Made by a program: the position numbers and the translations under genes. Below, one piece after another: positions 1 through 5,856 of a stretch of DNA of 9,587 bases. Positions within the stretch are counted from its first letter, which is position 1; each line of letters begins with the position of its first letter. The notes below the pieces were generated by a model. It was given only the letters and a program-made list of their open reading frames with translations. It was not told the origin of the DNA and searched no databases. The DNA comes from Chloroflexota bacterium (GTDB taxonomy: Bacteria; Chloroflexota; Chloroflexia; JAMDCE01), in contig JAMDCE010000171.1 in NCBI GenBank assembly GCA_023489135.1, positions 1 through 9,587 on the forward strand. Reading direction: 5' to 3'.

Positions 1-677
1 CTGGAATAGTGCTCGCGGCAATGCTTACCTACTTCATCGAAGAACGTGGTTCCCCCTTCGCCTCGGGCGAGCGATCGGGCGGGAATCCGCTGCGAGAAGT
101 TGTCTCAATCCTCAGCAATCGCACGGCCTTGTTCATTTTCCTCGCTTCCATCGTAGCGGCGGGCGGAAGAGGGCTGGGGGTGGTGATGAACTACGTGCCC
201 CTGTATCTGCGGAACGGATTGAAGCTGGACGCGCCGTACGTGGGAGTGCTGTTCACGGTGCTTATGATCGGCAGCGTGGTCGGACCTTTGGCGGCGGGTC
301 GTGTCTCGGATCGGATGGGCCGGAAAGGCGTGGCCCTGGTGGCCTACGTTGTGGCTACGATCTCGACCGTGGTGCTGATGAGCGTTACGGCGCAAAGCTG
401 GCTCCTGCCGGTGGTGATACTGGTGGTGGGATGCACCAGCTACGCCGAGAGCCCGATCTTGCAGACCTTCCTGGCCGACACGACGCATAGCAGCTCGCGC
501 GACCTGGCCTTCGGGCTCTACTTTGCCACCACGGCGCTGGCAGGCTCCGTTTGGGCCTCATTGTTGGGGTATCTCGTGGATACCCAGGGCTTCGTCTTCA
601 CTTTCTACGTGATGGCCCTATCCTATGTGGTCGCGGGTTTGCTGGTGCTCCCTGCGCGGGAGCAGGCGGACCGGTAG
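1..677 (+). CDS. MFS transporter, C-terminal half (5' end outside window)
   Basis: The frame is open to the left edge, so this is a gene fragment; an internal GTG at 9 is not a credible start. About 225 residues are visible. They hold roughly six hydrophobic helices separated by short loops, as expected for TM7-12 of a major facilitator superfamily permease. The loop segment GRVSDRMGRK is the motif A signature (GxxxDRxGRR type), which in the C-terminal half lies between TM8 and TM9. MFS proteins move small solutes across the cytoplasmic membrane, usually with an ion gradient; nothing visible tells the substrate. The protein ends in a short charged tail at the TAG at 675-677. The next gene starts 151 bases later on the same strand behind its own candidate promoter, so the two are probably separate transcription units. 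Family assignment is confident, substrate unknown. Confidence 0.88.
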   Translation, partial: GIVLAAMLTYFIEERGSPFASGERSGGNPLREVVSILSNRTALFIFLASIVAAGGRGLGVVMNYVPLYLRNGLKLDAPYVGVLFTVLMIGSVVGPLAAGRVSDRMGRKGVALVAYVVATISTVVLMSVTAQSWLLPVVILVVGCTSYAESPILQTFLADTTHSSSRDLAFGLYFATTALAGSVWASLLGYLVDTQGFVFTFYVMALSYVVAGLLVLPAREQADR

Positions 678-692
678 AGGGCACTTCTCAAT

Positions 693-730
693 GGTACCAA
701 TGCCCTATTGACGTTAGGGCAGAAGGTACC
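693..730. promoter_or_regulatory. Two-part dyad centred on a -35 box (operator candidate)
   Basis: Two nested inverted repeats share one centre. The inner arms are TGCCCTA (701-707) and TAGGGCA (715-721). The outer arms are GGTACC (693-698) and GGTACC (725-730), offset by AA on one side and GAA on the other. The 7-base centre reads TTGACGT and supplies the -35 hexamer of the candidate promoter at 708-736. It could bind a dimeric regulator, or fold as a hairpin at the end of the MFS transcript, since it starts 16 bases after that stop. There is no T-run after it, so the operator reading is preferred. Confidence 0.5.
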
Positions 731-736
731 TATCCT
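708..736 (+). promoter_or_regulatory. Candidate sigma70-type promoter for the GGDEF-like gene
   Basis: TTGACG (708-713) and TATCCT (731-736) are separated by 17 bases. They match the -35 consensus at five of six and the -10 consensus at four of six positions. Transcription would start near 743, leaving a leader of about 85 bases that carries the perfect dyad at 774-811. The -35 box is the centre of the dyad at 693-730, so binding there would block RNA polymerase. Prediction from sequence only. Confidence 0.45.
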
Positions 737-773
737 AGAAGCCAGGCGGCAGGAGAAAACTGTTGGGGGACAA

Positions 774-811
774 CGCGTCACATACGAGTCCGAATCAAGA
801 GATGTGACGCG
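774..811 (+). promoter_or_regulatory. Perfect 10-bp inverted repeat in the leader of the GGDEF-like gene
   Basis: CGCGTCACAT (774-783) and ATGTGACGCG (802-811) are exact reverse complements separated by 18 bases. In RNA this would be a stable hairpin ending five bases before the GGGGA ribosome-binding site (817-821) of the gene at 829. As DNA it could be an operator. I could not match it to a known riboswitch class; the key strings of the c-di-GMP (GEMM) aptamers are absent. Confidence 0.5.
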
Positions 812-828
812 GTTATGGGGACTAGCGG

Positions 829-1710
829 ATGATGCCTGATTTCTCGAAAGGCGGATACTACAATAGGATACACTCCCGGGCGCACAACAAGCTTCTCATT
901 GGCATGCTGGTGGCGGGAGCGAGCGCGGTAGCTCTGCCCCTCTTCCTGAGCAATTCGATGGGCCTCGCTTTTACCTATTTCGCCTTCCTGCTGGTCGCGA
1001 TGTTCGCGTACAAATGGGGCACGAGAGCCGGGATCGTGGTGGGAGCGATCCTGGAAATAGCGGGGCTGATACTGCTAATGCCACTCTCCGGCAGCGGCGC
1101 CCTGCTCCAGGCGAGCCTGGTGTTGCAGTCAATCGCGTTTGTCGCCCTGTCCATCGGATTGAGCGGGGTGGGCATGATCGCGAGGGACCTGCAGCAAATC
1201 AAGTTCAGCCACGAGGTGCCCAAAGCTGCCGACCGTGAGAGGCTCCTTTTTCTCCTGGACAAGGAACTGGCCCGTGCGAAGCGTTACCGGCAGCCCAGCT
1301 CACTCGCGATCGTGGAGCTTCGAATAATGGACAAGGCTGAAAAAGCGTACGGCCACCACCAGACCGAGTTGCTGTTGAGGCAAGTCCAGTTGTCGCTGTT
1401 GCAACAGTTGCGCCGCAGCGATACCCTGGCCTGGTTGGAGGGTCCCTATTTTGCTTTGCTGATGCCGGGAACCGGTCGCCAGGCGGCCGAGACGGCGCTA
1501 GAGCGCCTGAAAGAGTGTATGCGGAGAATCTCGGCCCGGCCGCTCCATAGATTAGGTACAGACGTGTCAGAATGGCGCGTGTCCATTCTCGAGCTCAAAG
1601 GCGAGGATGATGACCCTCACGAGGCGATGCGCAAAGCGGCCTCGAATCTAGGCCCCATTGCCCTCCAGAGGATAGGCCTGCGTCTCCAAGACCAGGAGTT
1701 AGCGGTCTAA
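829..1710 (+). CDS. Membrane protein with degenerate GGDEF-like domain
   Basis: The protein has 293 residues. A short polar N-terminus is followed by four hydrophobic helices (about 22-41, 44-63, 67-88, 94-118), then a cytoplasmic domain from about 137 to 278. That domain follows the GGDEF fold pattern: an RLLFLLDKELARAKRYRQPSS opening, a YGHHQTELLL segment at 174-183, RRSDTLAWLEGPYFALLMPGT at 195-215, and a closing amphipathic region. The signature GG(D/E)EF is replaced by EGPYF (204-208). The metal- and GTP-binding residues are therefore missing and diguanylate cyclase activity is not expected. Inference: it may sense or scaffold rather than synthesise c-di-GMP. ATG 829 is chosen because GGGGA at 817-821 sits seven bases upstream; ATG 832 is equally possible. 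It appears monocistronic, with 188 bases before the next start. It could also be called simply a hypothetical membrane protein. Confidence 0.75.
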   Translation: MMPDFSKGGYYNRIHSRAHNKLLIGMLVAGASAVALPLFLSNSMGLAFTYFAFLLVAMFAYKWGTRAGIVVGAILEIAGLILLMPLSGSGALLQASLVLQSIAFVALSIGLSGVGMIARDLQQIKFSHEVPKAADRERLLFLLDKELARAKRYRQPSSLAIVELRIMDKAEKAYGHHQTELLLRQVQLSLLQQLRRSDTLAWLEGPYFALLMPGTGRQAAETALERLKECMRRISARPLHRLGTDVSEWRVSILELKGEDDDPHEAMRKAASNLGPIALQRIGLRLQDQELAV

Positions 1711-1744
1711 CCTCACCCCTATCCTCGGTCACCTCCCCAAAATC

Positions 1745-1880
1745 GTGGCATAGAGTCTGCACAAGAAGGCGAACCCGACGCAAGTGGGGAAGTCGGGCTT
1801 GAAGCTCCAACTTATCGAGATTTCGTCTTGGAAGACTTGTCTGCATGGACGAGAATTCTTAACCATGGGCGTGGAGCTTC
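1745..1880 (+). promoter_or_regulatory. Possible structured leader upstream of the L,D-transpeptidase gene
   Basis: This gene-free stretch carries several complementary segments. CCCGAC and GTCGGG (about 1773-1797) can form a stem with a purine-rich loop. GTCTT and AAGAC around 1825-1836 form a small hairpin. GAAGCTCCA (1801-1809) is the exact reverse complement of TGGAGCTTC (1872-1880), which abuts the ribosome-binding site at 1883-1890. The layout suggests an RNA element that can pair up to the edge of the ribosome-binding site. I could not assign it to a known riboswitch; resemblance to GEMM or ydaO strings (GCGAACCC, GACGCAA) is partial and in the wrong order. No convincing promoter was found. 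Confidence 0.35.
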
Positions 1881-1882
1881 TT

Positions 1883-1890
1883 GGAGGAGG
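1883..1890 (+). promoter_or_regulatory. Strong ribosome-binding site that sets the start at 1899
   Basis: GGAGGAGG lies eight bases before ATG 1899. An open frame extends upstream to a TTG at 1881, but that codon overlaps the Shine-Dalgarno sequence and would prefix a charged stretch to the signal peptide, so 1899 is preferred. Confidence 0.85.
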
Positions 1891-1898
1891 TGGTTGTG

Positions 1899-2588
1899 AT
1901 GAAGAAGCTGTTAGCCGTCTTATGCGTGTCGATAGTGGTTCTTGGATTGTTTCTCCCAGTCGCGACGCCGGCAAGCGCCGCTTCCTGGACCGGATACGTT
2001 TCCACCGACGTCCTAAACGTGCGATCGGCGCCAAGCGCCGCGTCGACGGTAATCGATGTCTTGTACTACGGCGACCCCGTGGCAATCGTCGATGAGGTAG
2101 CAGGTGAAGGCGGCACCTGGTACGAGACCATATCAGGGTGGTACGTCTCCAGCGCCTACATATCTTCCCAGGTCCCGTCCGGATCGGCTGGTGGAGCTGT
2201 TTCCGGTATGACGGGACGCTGGATAGATGTCGACCTGAGCAACCAAACTGCGACGGCATTTGTTGGCGACGCGCCGCAATACACGGCATACGTGACGACG
2301 GGGAAACCGGGTCACGAGACGCCTACCGGCACCTACTACATCTTTAGCAGGGTTTACAATGAGACGATGCTCTCGACGGTCCCCGGCGACGAGTACTACC
2401 TGGAGAACGTGTACTTCACGCAGTACTTCGCCGGTGGTGGATATGCCCTGCACTACAACTACTGGCAGCCGGCTTCGGTATTTGGCAACACCCCGACGAG
2501 CCACGGCTGCGTCGGGATGGACTATGGTGCCGCGGCTTACTTCTGGGACTTTGCCGACTACGGCACTCCGGTGGTGATCCATTATTGA
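1899..2588 (+). CDS. Secreted L,D-transpeptidase (SH3b + YkuD domains)
   Basis: The protein has 229 residues. Residues 1-27 form a signal peptide (MKKLL, a hydrophobic core, then cleavage after ASA at 25-27). Residues 30-90 match a bacterial SH3b domain (LNVRSAPSAASTVIDVL, then WYETISGWYVSSAYI), which binds cell wall. Residues about 100-229 are a YkuD catalytic domain that opens with IDVDLSNQTATAFVGD and contains PTGTYYI. The catalytic motif is SHGCVGM, with His 202 and nucleophile Cys 204, and an upstream HYNYW histidine. The family cleaves a tetrapeptide stem and forms 3-3 crosslinks or attaches proteins to peptidoglycan outside the membrane. All key residues are present and the length is normal, so it should be active. 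It has a single-gene layout: a possibly structured leader before it and a strong hairpin after it, facing a convergent operon. Nothing indicates frameshift or transfer. Confidence 0.92.
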   Translation: MKKLLAVLCVSIVVLGLFLPVATPASAASWTGYVSTDVLNVRSAPSAASTVIDVLYYGDPVAIVDEVAGEGGTWYETISGWYVSSAYISSQVPSGSAGGAVSGMTGRWIDVDLSNQTATAFVGDAPQYTAYVTTGKPGHETPTGTYYIFSRVYNETMLSTVPGDEYYLENVYFTQYFAGGGYALHYNYWQPASVFGNTPTSHGCVGMDYGAAAYFWDFADYGTPVVIHY

Positions 2589-2644
2589 CGGAGGATAACC
2601 AACAGGCGGTGCCGGCTACTTACCTGCCTCGACGGGCACCGTGA

Positions 2645-2677
2645 TGAAGGTGCCAGGGCGCTGCCCTGGCACCTTCA
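2645..2677. terminator. 15-bp hairpin between convergent genes (bidirectional terminator candidate)
   Basis: TGAAGGTGCCAGGGC (2645-2659) and GCCCTGGCACCTTCA (2663-2677) are exact complements around a 3-base loop, GCT. It sits 56 bases after the transpeptidase stop and seven bases after the stop of the convergent Fe-S oxidoreductase. Neither side has a clear T-run, so intrinsic termination is plausible but not certain; it could also stabilise mRNA 3' ends. Confidence 0.65.
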
Positions 2678-2683
2678 CTCAAG

Positions 2684-4747
2684 CTACGATACCGGGGTTG
2701 TTACCCTCTCCGCGCTCGGCTCCACGACCTCCTCGATAATCTCCGAGAGGTCACGCACTTTCAGCCTGCCTTGATCCTTGGCCTTGATGCCGGCTTCGAA
2801 CATCTGGAGGCAGTAGGGGCAGGCCACCGCCACCACATCGGCGCCGGTTTCCAGGGCTTGTTGGACGCGGACGTCGTTGATGCGCTGGGCGGTGGTCTCC
2901 TCCACCCACATATGTCCACCACCACCGCCGCAGCAGAAGCTGCGTTCTTTGGAGCGCTTCATCTCCGAAAGGCTGACCCCGGGCACGGCCTTCAGAATCT
3001 CTCTGGGAGCATCGTAGATGTGATTGTGGCGCCCCAGATAGCACGAATCGTGAACGGCCACGCTGGCGGCAAACGCCTTGTTCAGCCTCAGCTTGCCCTC
3101 TTGAACGAGCTGGGCCAGAAGCTGGCTGTGGTGAACAACCTGGAATTCCCCGCCGAGCTGAGGATACTCGTTCTTGAGCACGTTGAAGCAATGAGGGCAA
3201 TGGGTGACGATGCGCTTCACCCCGTGCGACTTGAGCACCTCTACGTTCTGTTGAGCCATCATCTGGAACAGATACTCATTGCCGATGCGGCGGGCGGCGT
3301 CCCCGCAGCACGCCTCCTCGCTGCCCAGCAGGCCGAAGCTCACGCCCGCCGACCGCAGCAACCTGGCCGTGGCGTAGGTTATCTTGCGGCTTCGGCCTTC
3401 CAGAACTCCGGTGCAACCCACCCAGTAGAGGAGATCCGCCTCTTCCTCGGGCTCCAGGGCCTTCAGGCCAAGCTCATTTATCCAGTCGGTTCGATTGTAT
3501 TGCGTTCCCGCCCAGGGATGTCCTCGACGCTCCAGGTTGGTCAGGACGGTTTGGAAGCCCTCCGGCATTCGGCTTTCCATCAAGACCAGATTGCGGCGGA
3601 TATCCACGACCTTGTTGATGTGCTCCACGAATACCGGGCACACCTCCTGGCAGGCGCCACAGGTGGTGCAGGCCCAGGGGATCTCGTCGGTGATGGCATC
3701 TCCGATAATGGAAGGCCCTTCGGTGGCCGGGCCGTCGCCTTCCGGTGACGGCCCTAGGCCACGCGCCGCGGCGGCCTCCATTTGCGTCTTGAGGTCCTGG
3801 ATCAGCGCCTTCGGGCTCAACGGCTTGCCCGTAAGATAGGCCGGGCAATTGTCCTGGCACCGGCCACAGCGCACGCAGGCGTCGAGGTCCAGGAGCTGCT
3901 TCCAGGTGAAGTCGCGGATGGTTCCGGCCCCAAACGTCTCGGCGTTTTCCATATCCGGAATGAGAGGAAGCGTACCCGTGGGTTGCAGGTTGCGCAAGTA
4001 GATGTTAAGCGGAGCGACGCAAATGTGGCTTAGCTTGGAGTGGAAAATGTACGCGATCCAGCCCATGGCTCCGAGCATGTGCACCCACCAGAAGACTCGA
4101 TGGAGAACCAGCTGCGTGTTCTCTGCCAGGCCCGATCCGTTGAAAGTCAGAGCCAGCCCGTAGCCCAGCGGGGACCAGACGGACCAATCGGGATGCTGTG
4201 CCGCCTCGTCGACGGCGATGCGAAAACCCTCCACCAGCAACCCGCTTACCACGATCGCAGCCAGAAGCGCGAGGGAGATCCAGTCATCGCTCACATTATT
4301 GAGCCGATCCGGCTTCTGAATGTATCTGCGATAGGCTGCCAGCAACAGACCGACTACGACGGCCGCGGCCGCAATATCCAAGACCAGCGAATACACCAGA
4401 TACAGAGTGCCCTGCAAGTAAGAAACGTTGAACACCAGGTGCAGGTAGTACTCGGCGGAGTCCATAACGGTCCCGATGAAGAGCAACACCATGCCACCGT
4501 AAATAAGGACGTGCATAAGCCCGGGATAGCCCTCGCCGACCACCCGAGCATTACCGAAACCGTAAGAGAGAAGCCCCTTCAGCCTGTCCCCGGGGCGATC
4601 GAAACGCTTCTCCGCGCGCCCCAGGCGCCACATACGATAGTGTTGGCGAAAGGCATAGAATAGGACCGCGATGGCGAGGATGGCGATGGGAAAAATGAGA
4701 TAGTGTTCATCACCGATGTTCCAATAGCCGACTCGATGAGGAAGCAT
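2684..4747 (-). CDS. Membrane Fe-S oxidoreductase, ETF:menaquinone oxidoreductase-like (EMO)
   Basis: The protein has 687 residues in three parts. Residues 16-240 hold about five membrane helices of a NarI/HdrE-like cytochrome b, with candidate heme histidines at 79, 103, 216, 223 and 236. Residues 291-370 carry two ferredoxin-type [4Fe-4S] motifs (Cys 291/294/297/301 and 360/363/366/370). Residues 445-646 carry two HdrB/HdrD-type CCG domains (Cys 445, 480-481, 517, 520; then 569, 605-606, 643, 646). This order matches the proteins described as EMO or EtfD, which take electrons from ETF and reduce menaquinone; an ETF locus lies in the same window. HdrD-like or GlpC/LutA-like oxidoreductases share the CCG part but lack this full order. 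I chose ATG 4747, two bases after the regulator's stop, with AAGGAG about 14 bases upstream. The open frame reaches back to 4864, but that part overlaps the regulator and is not protein-like. Co-transcription with the regulator is very likely. Confidence 0.85.
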   Translation of the reverse strand: MLPHRVGYWNIGDEHYLIFPIAILAIAVLFYAFRQHYRMWRLGRAEKRFDRPGDRLKGLLSYGFGNARVVGEGYPGLMHVLIYGGMVLLFIGTVMDSAEYYLHLVFNVSYLQGTLYLVYSLVLDIAAAAVVVGLLLAAYRRYIQKPDRLNNVSDDWISLALLAAIVVSGLLVEGFRIAVDEAAQHPDWSVWSPLGYGLALTFNGSGLAENTQLVLHRVFWWVHMLGAMGWIAYIFHSKLSHICVAPLNIYLRNLQPTGTLPLIPDMENAETFGAGTIRDFTWKQLLDLDACVRCGRCQDNCPAYLTGKPLSPKALIQDLKTQMEAAAARGLGPSPEGDGPATEGPSIIGDAITDEIPWACTTCGACQEVCPVFVEHINKVVDIRRNLVLMESRMPEGFQTVLTNLERRGHPWAGTQYNRTDWINELGLKALEPEEEADLLYWVGCTGVLEGRSRKITYATARLLRSAGVSFGLLGSEEACCGDAARRIGNEYLFQMMAQQNVEVLKSHGVKRIVTHCPHCFNVLKNEYPQLGGEFQVVHHSQLLAQLVQEGKLRLNKAFAASVAVHDSCYLGRHNHIYDAPREILKAVPGVSLSEMKRSKERSFCCGGGGGHMWVEETTAQRINDVRVQQALETGADVVAVACPYCLQMFEAGIKAKDQGRLKVRDLSEIIEEVVEPSAERVTTPVS

Positions 4748-4749
4748 CG

Positions 4750-5697
4750 CTAGTAACTCAACTCCTTCCGAAGCGCCAGTAATGCCGCGTTGGTGCGGTC
4801 GGACACTTCCAGCTTCTTCATGATGTGGTGGACGTGCGACTTGACCGTATCCACCGCAACACATAGCCTTTCCGAGATCTCCTTGTTGCTCAGCCCGGCG
4901 ACGATCAGATTGAGAACCTCCTCTTCTCGCCGGGTAAGCTGCTCCCTAGAATCCCCCTGCAAGTCCGTCTTCCGGCGATGAAGCGTTACGTGGTAAGTGT
5001 ATTTGTCGCTCCTCAGGTAGGTCTCGGTCAACTCGATGGGGGTTCCGTCCTCCAGATAGGTGGTTCGCTCGGTATAAAGAAGCGGAGCGCCGACGTCTAT
5101 CTCCAGCAGATTCGCCACCCTGGCATCGGCCGTCACGGCATCCACACCCTGCTCGGCCTTGACCGGCGACAGGTGATACTTCCGCTCGAAGAGCCAGATC
5201 AGCGAATGCCACCGCTCCACATCCTGCAGCAGATCGGGACACTTCCTCTCTACTACGTAGATCGTGGAAAGGGCGACCGCTTCCCCGTCGAGCAAAAGGA
5301 CTCGTTCCAGCTTCACGACCGGCTCGCCTCGCCGCAAGTGTAGCTCAGCCTGGATCTTACCTTCCGCGCCCACCCTCTGCCCACTCAAGAAGCGCGAGGT
5401 CGGGGTGCGCCCATCTATGGCGCTCTCGAAGAAGGTCACAAAACCGCCGACCAGATTTCTATGAATCTTGCGCTGAGCGACAAAGGTTCCCACCCCCGGC
5501 TTGCGCTGTAGAAGCCCCTCGTCCTCCAGGTCCGCCAGAGCCTGCCGCACGGTCATCTTGCTGATGCCAAAATCCTTCGCCACCTGCTGTTCCGATGGGG
5601 TTTGCTGGCCGGGGGCAAGCTCGCCGGACAGGATCTTCTCCCGAAGGTGGAGCTTGAGCTGGTAGTAGATGGGGATTCCGCTTCGTCTATCTAACAC
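4750..5697 (-). CDS. GntR/UTRA regulator with C-terminal LuxR HTH
   Basis: From GTG 5697 the protein has 315 residues. It opens with a GntR winged helix: VLDRRSGIPIYYQLKLHLRE, then TPSEQQVAKDFGISKMTVRQ and GVGTFV (about residues 5-75). A UTRA ligand-binding domain of the HutC subfamily follows (about 93-235), ending with LYTERTTYLEDGTPIELTET. The last 60 residues are a complete LuxR/GerE HTH: LTRREEEVLNLIVAGLSNKE, then ISERLCVAVDTVKSHVHHIM and KKLEV. The frame is continuous, so this is a true fusion with a DNA-binding domain at each end, an uncommon layout. The start was chosen because GGAG (5710-5707) lies nine bases upstream and because GntR proteins begin near this point; the open frame extends to a TTG at 5748 without a ribosome-binding site. 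It is the first gene of an operon with the EMO-like gene and probably represses its own promoter through the dyad at 5775-5796. The ligand is unknown. Bases 5674-5699 form one arm of the 26-bp inverted repeat. Confidence 0.88.
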   Translation of the reverse strand: MLDRRSGIPIYYQLKLHLREKILSGELAPGQQTPSEQQVAKDFGISKMTVRQALADLEDEGLLQRKPGVGTFVAQRKIHRNLVGGFVTFFESAIDGRTPTSRFLSGQRVGAEGKIQAELHLRRGEPVVKLERVLLLDGEAVALSTIYVVERKCPDLLQDVERWHSLIWLFERKYHLSPVKAEQGVDAVTADARVANLLEIDVGAPLLYTERTTYLEDGTPIELTETYLRSDKYTYHVTLHRRKTDLQGDSREQLTRREEEVLNLIVAGLSNKEISERLCVAVDTVKSHVHHIMKKLEVSDRTNAALLALRKELSY

Positions 5698-5699
5698 AC
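5674..5699. repeat. Left arm of perfect 26-bp inverted repeat
   Basis: The arm reads GATTCCGCTT at its left end and CTAACACAC at its right end, and is the exact reverse complement of 6197-6222. On the minus strand it starts two bases before the GTG start of the GntR gene and covers its first eight codons (VLDRRSGI). These residues are typical of GntR N-termini, so this copy looks like the source. Flanking bases 5673 and 5700 do not extend the match. Confidence 0.95.
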
Positions 5700-5774
5700 G
5701 ACCTCGCTCCAAATCGCCTTGGCGACACACAGCCCACCGCCAAACCAAGGACAGCCACTTGACTGAAGGTGTGT

Positions 5775-5796
5775 CCGGTCTAGACTACTAGACTGG
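5775..5796. promoter_or_regulatory. Operator dyad, HutC-type GTCTAGAC core
   Basis: Half-sites CCGGTCTAG (5775-5783) and CTAGACTGG (5788-5796) are inverted around ACTA with one mismatch in nine. The left part contains GTCTAGAC (5778-5785), which fits the GT(A/C)TA(G/T)AC pattern known for HutC-subfamily GntR regulators. The dyad lies just downstream of the predicted start of the minus-strand promoter (5834-5806), a position suited to autorepression. It also overlaps a weak plus-strand promoter for the doc-like gene (TTGACT 5759-5764, TAGACT 5781-5786). A further CTAGAC half-site is at 5850-5855, directly before the doc-like start. Confidence 0.65.
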
Positions 5797-5805
5797 AACG
5801 ACACG

Positions 5806-5834
5806 ATTATAGATTAGGCTTCCTGGTCTGTCAA
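5806..5834 (-). promoter_or_regulatory. Consensus sigma70 promoter for the regulator-EMO operon
   Basis: On the minus strand, TTGACA (5834-5829) is followed after exactly 17 bases by TATAAT (5811-5806). Both hexamers are perfect consensus. Transcription would start near 5799 and run through the operator dyad at 5775-5796 and a leader of about 100 bases to GTG 5697. Such a strong promoter under an operator is typical of tightly repressed operons. Confidence 0.8.
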
Positions 5835-5856
5835 TTATCTTGCCGGCCGCTAGACA

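Noticed and set aside
678..828. c-di-GMP (GEMM) riboswitch before the GGDEF-like gene
   Set aside because: The conserved aptamer strings and the tetraloop-receptor layout are not present; only simple inverted repeats are seen.
551..832. Open frame of 93 codons overlapping the MFS gene end and the intergenic dyads
   Set aside because: Low-complexity, Gly/Arg/Cys-rich translation with no family resemblance; it overlaps a clear gene and is a shadow frame.
2771..3748. Long plus-strand open frame (325 codons) opposite the EMO-like gene
   Set aside because: It lies opposite the cysteine-motif region of a well-supported gene; its His/Ala-rich translation has no domain pattern.
4748..4864. N-terminal extension of the EMO-like frame
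   Set aside because: It overlaps the LuxR domain of the preceding gene and translates to a Pro/Gly/Arg/His-rich segment, while ATG 4747 gives the expected N-terminus.
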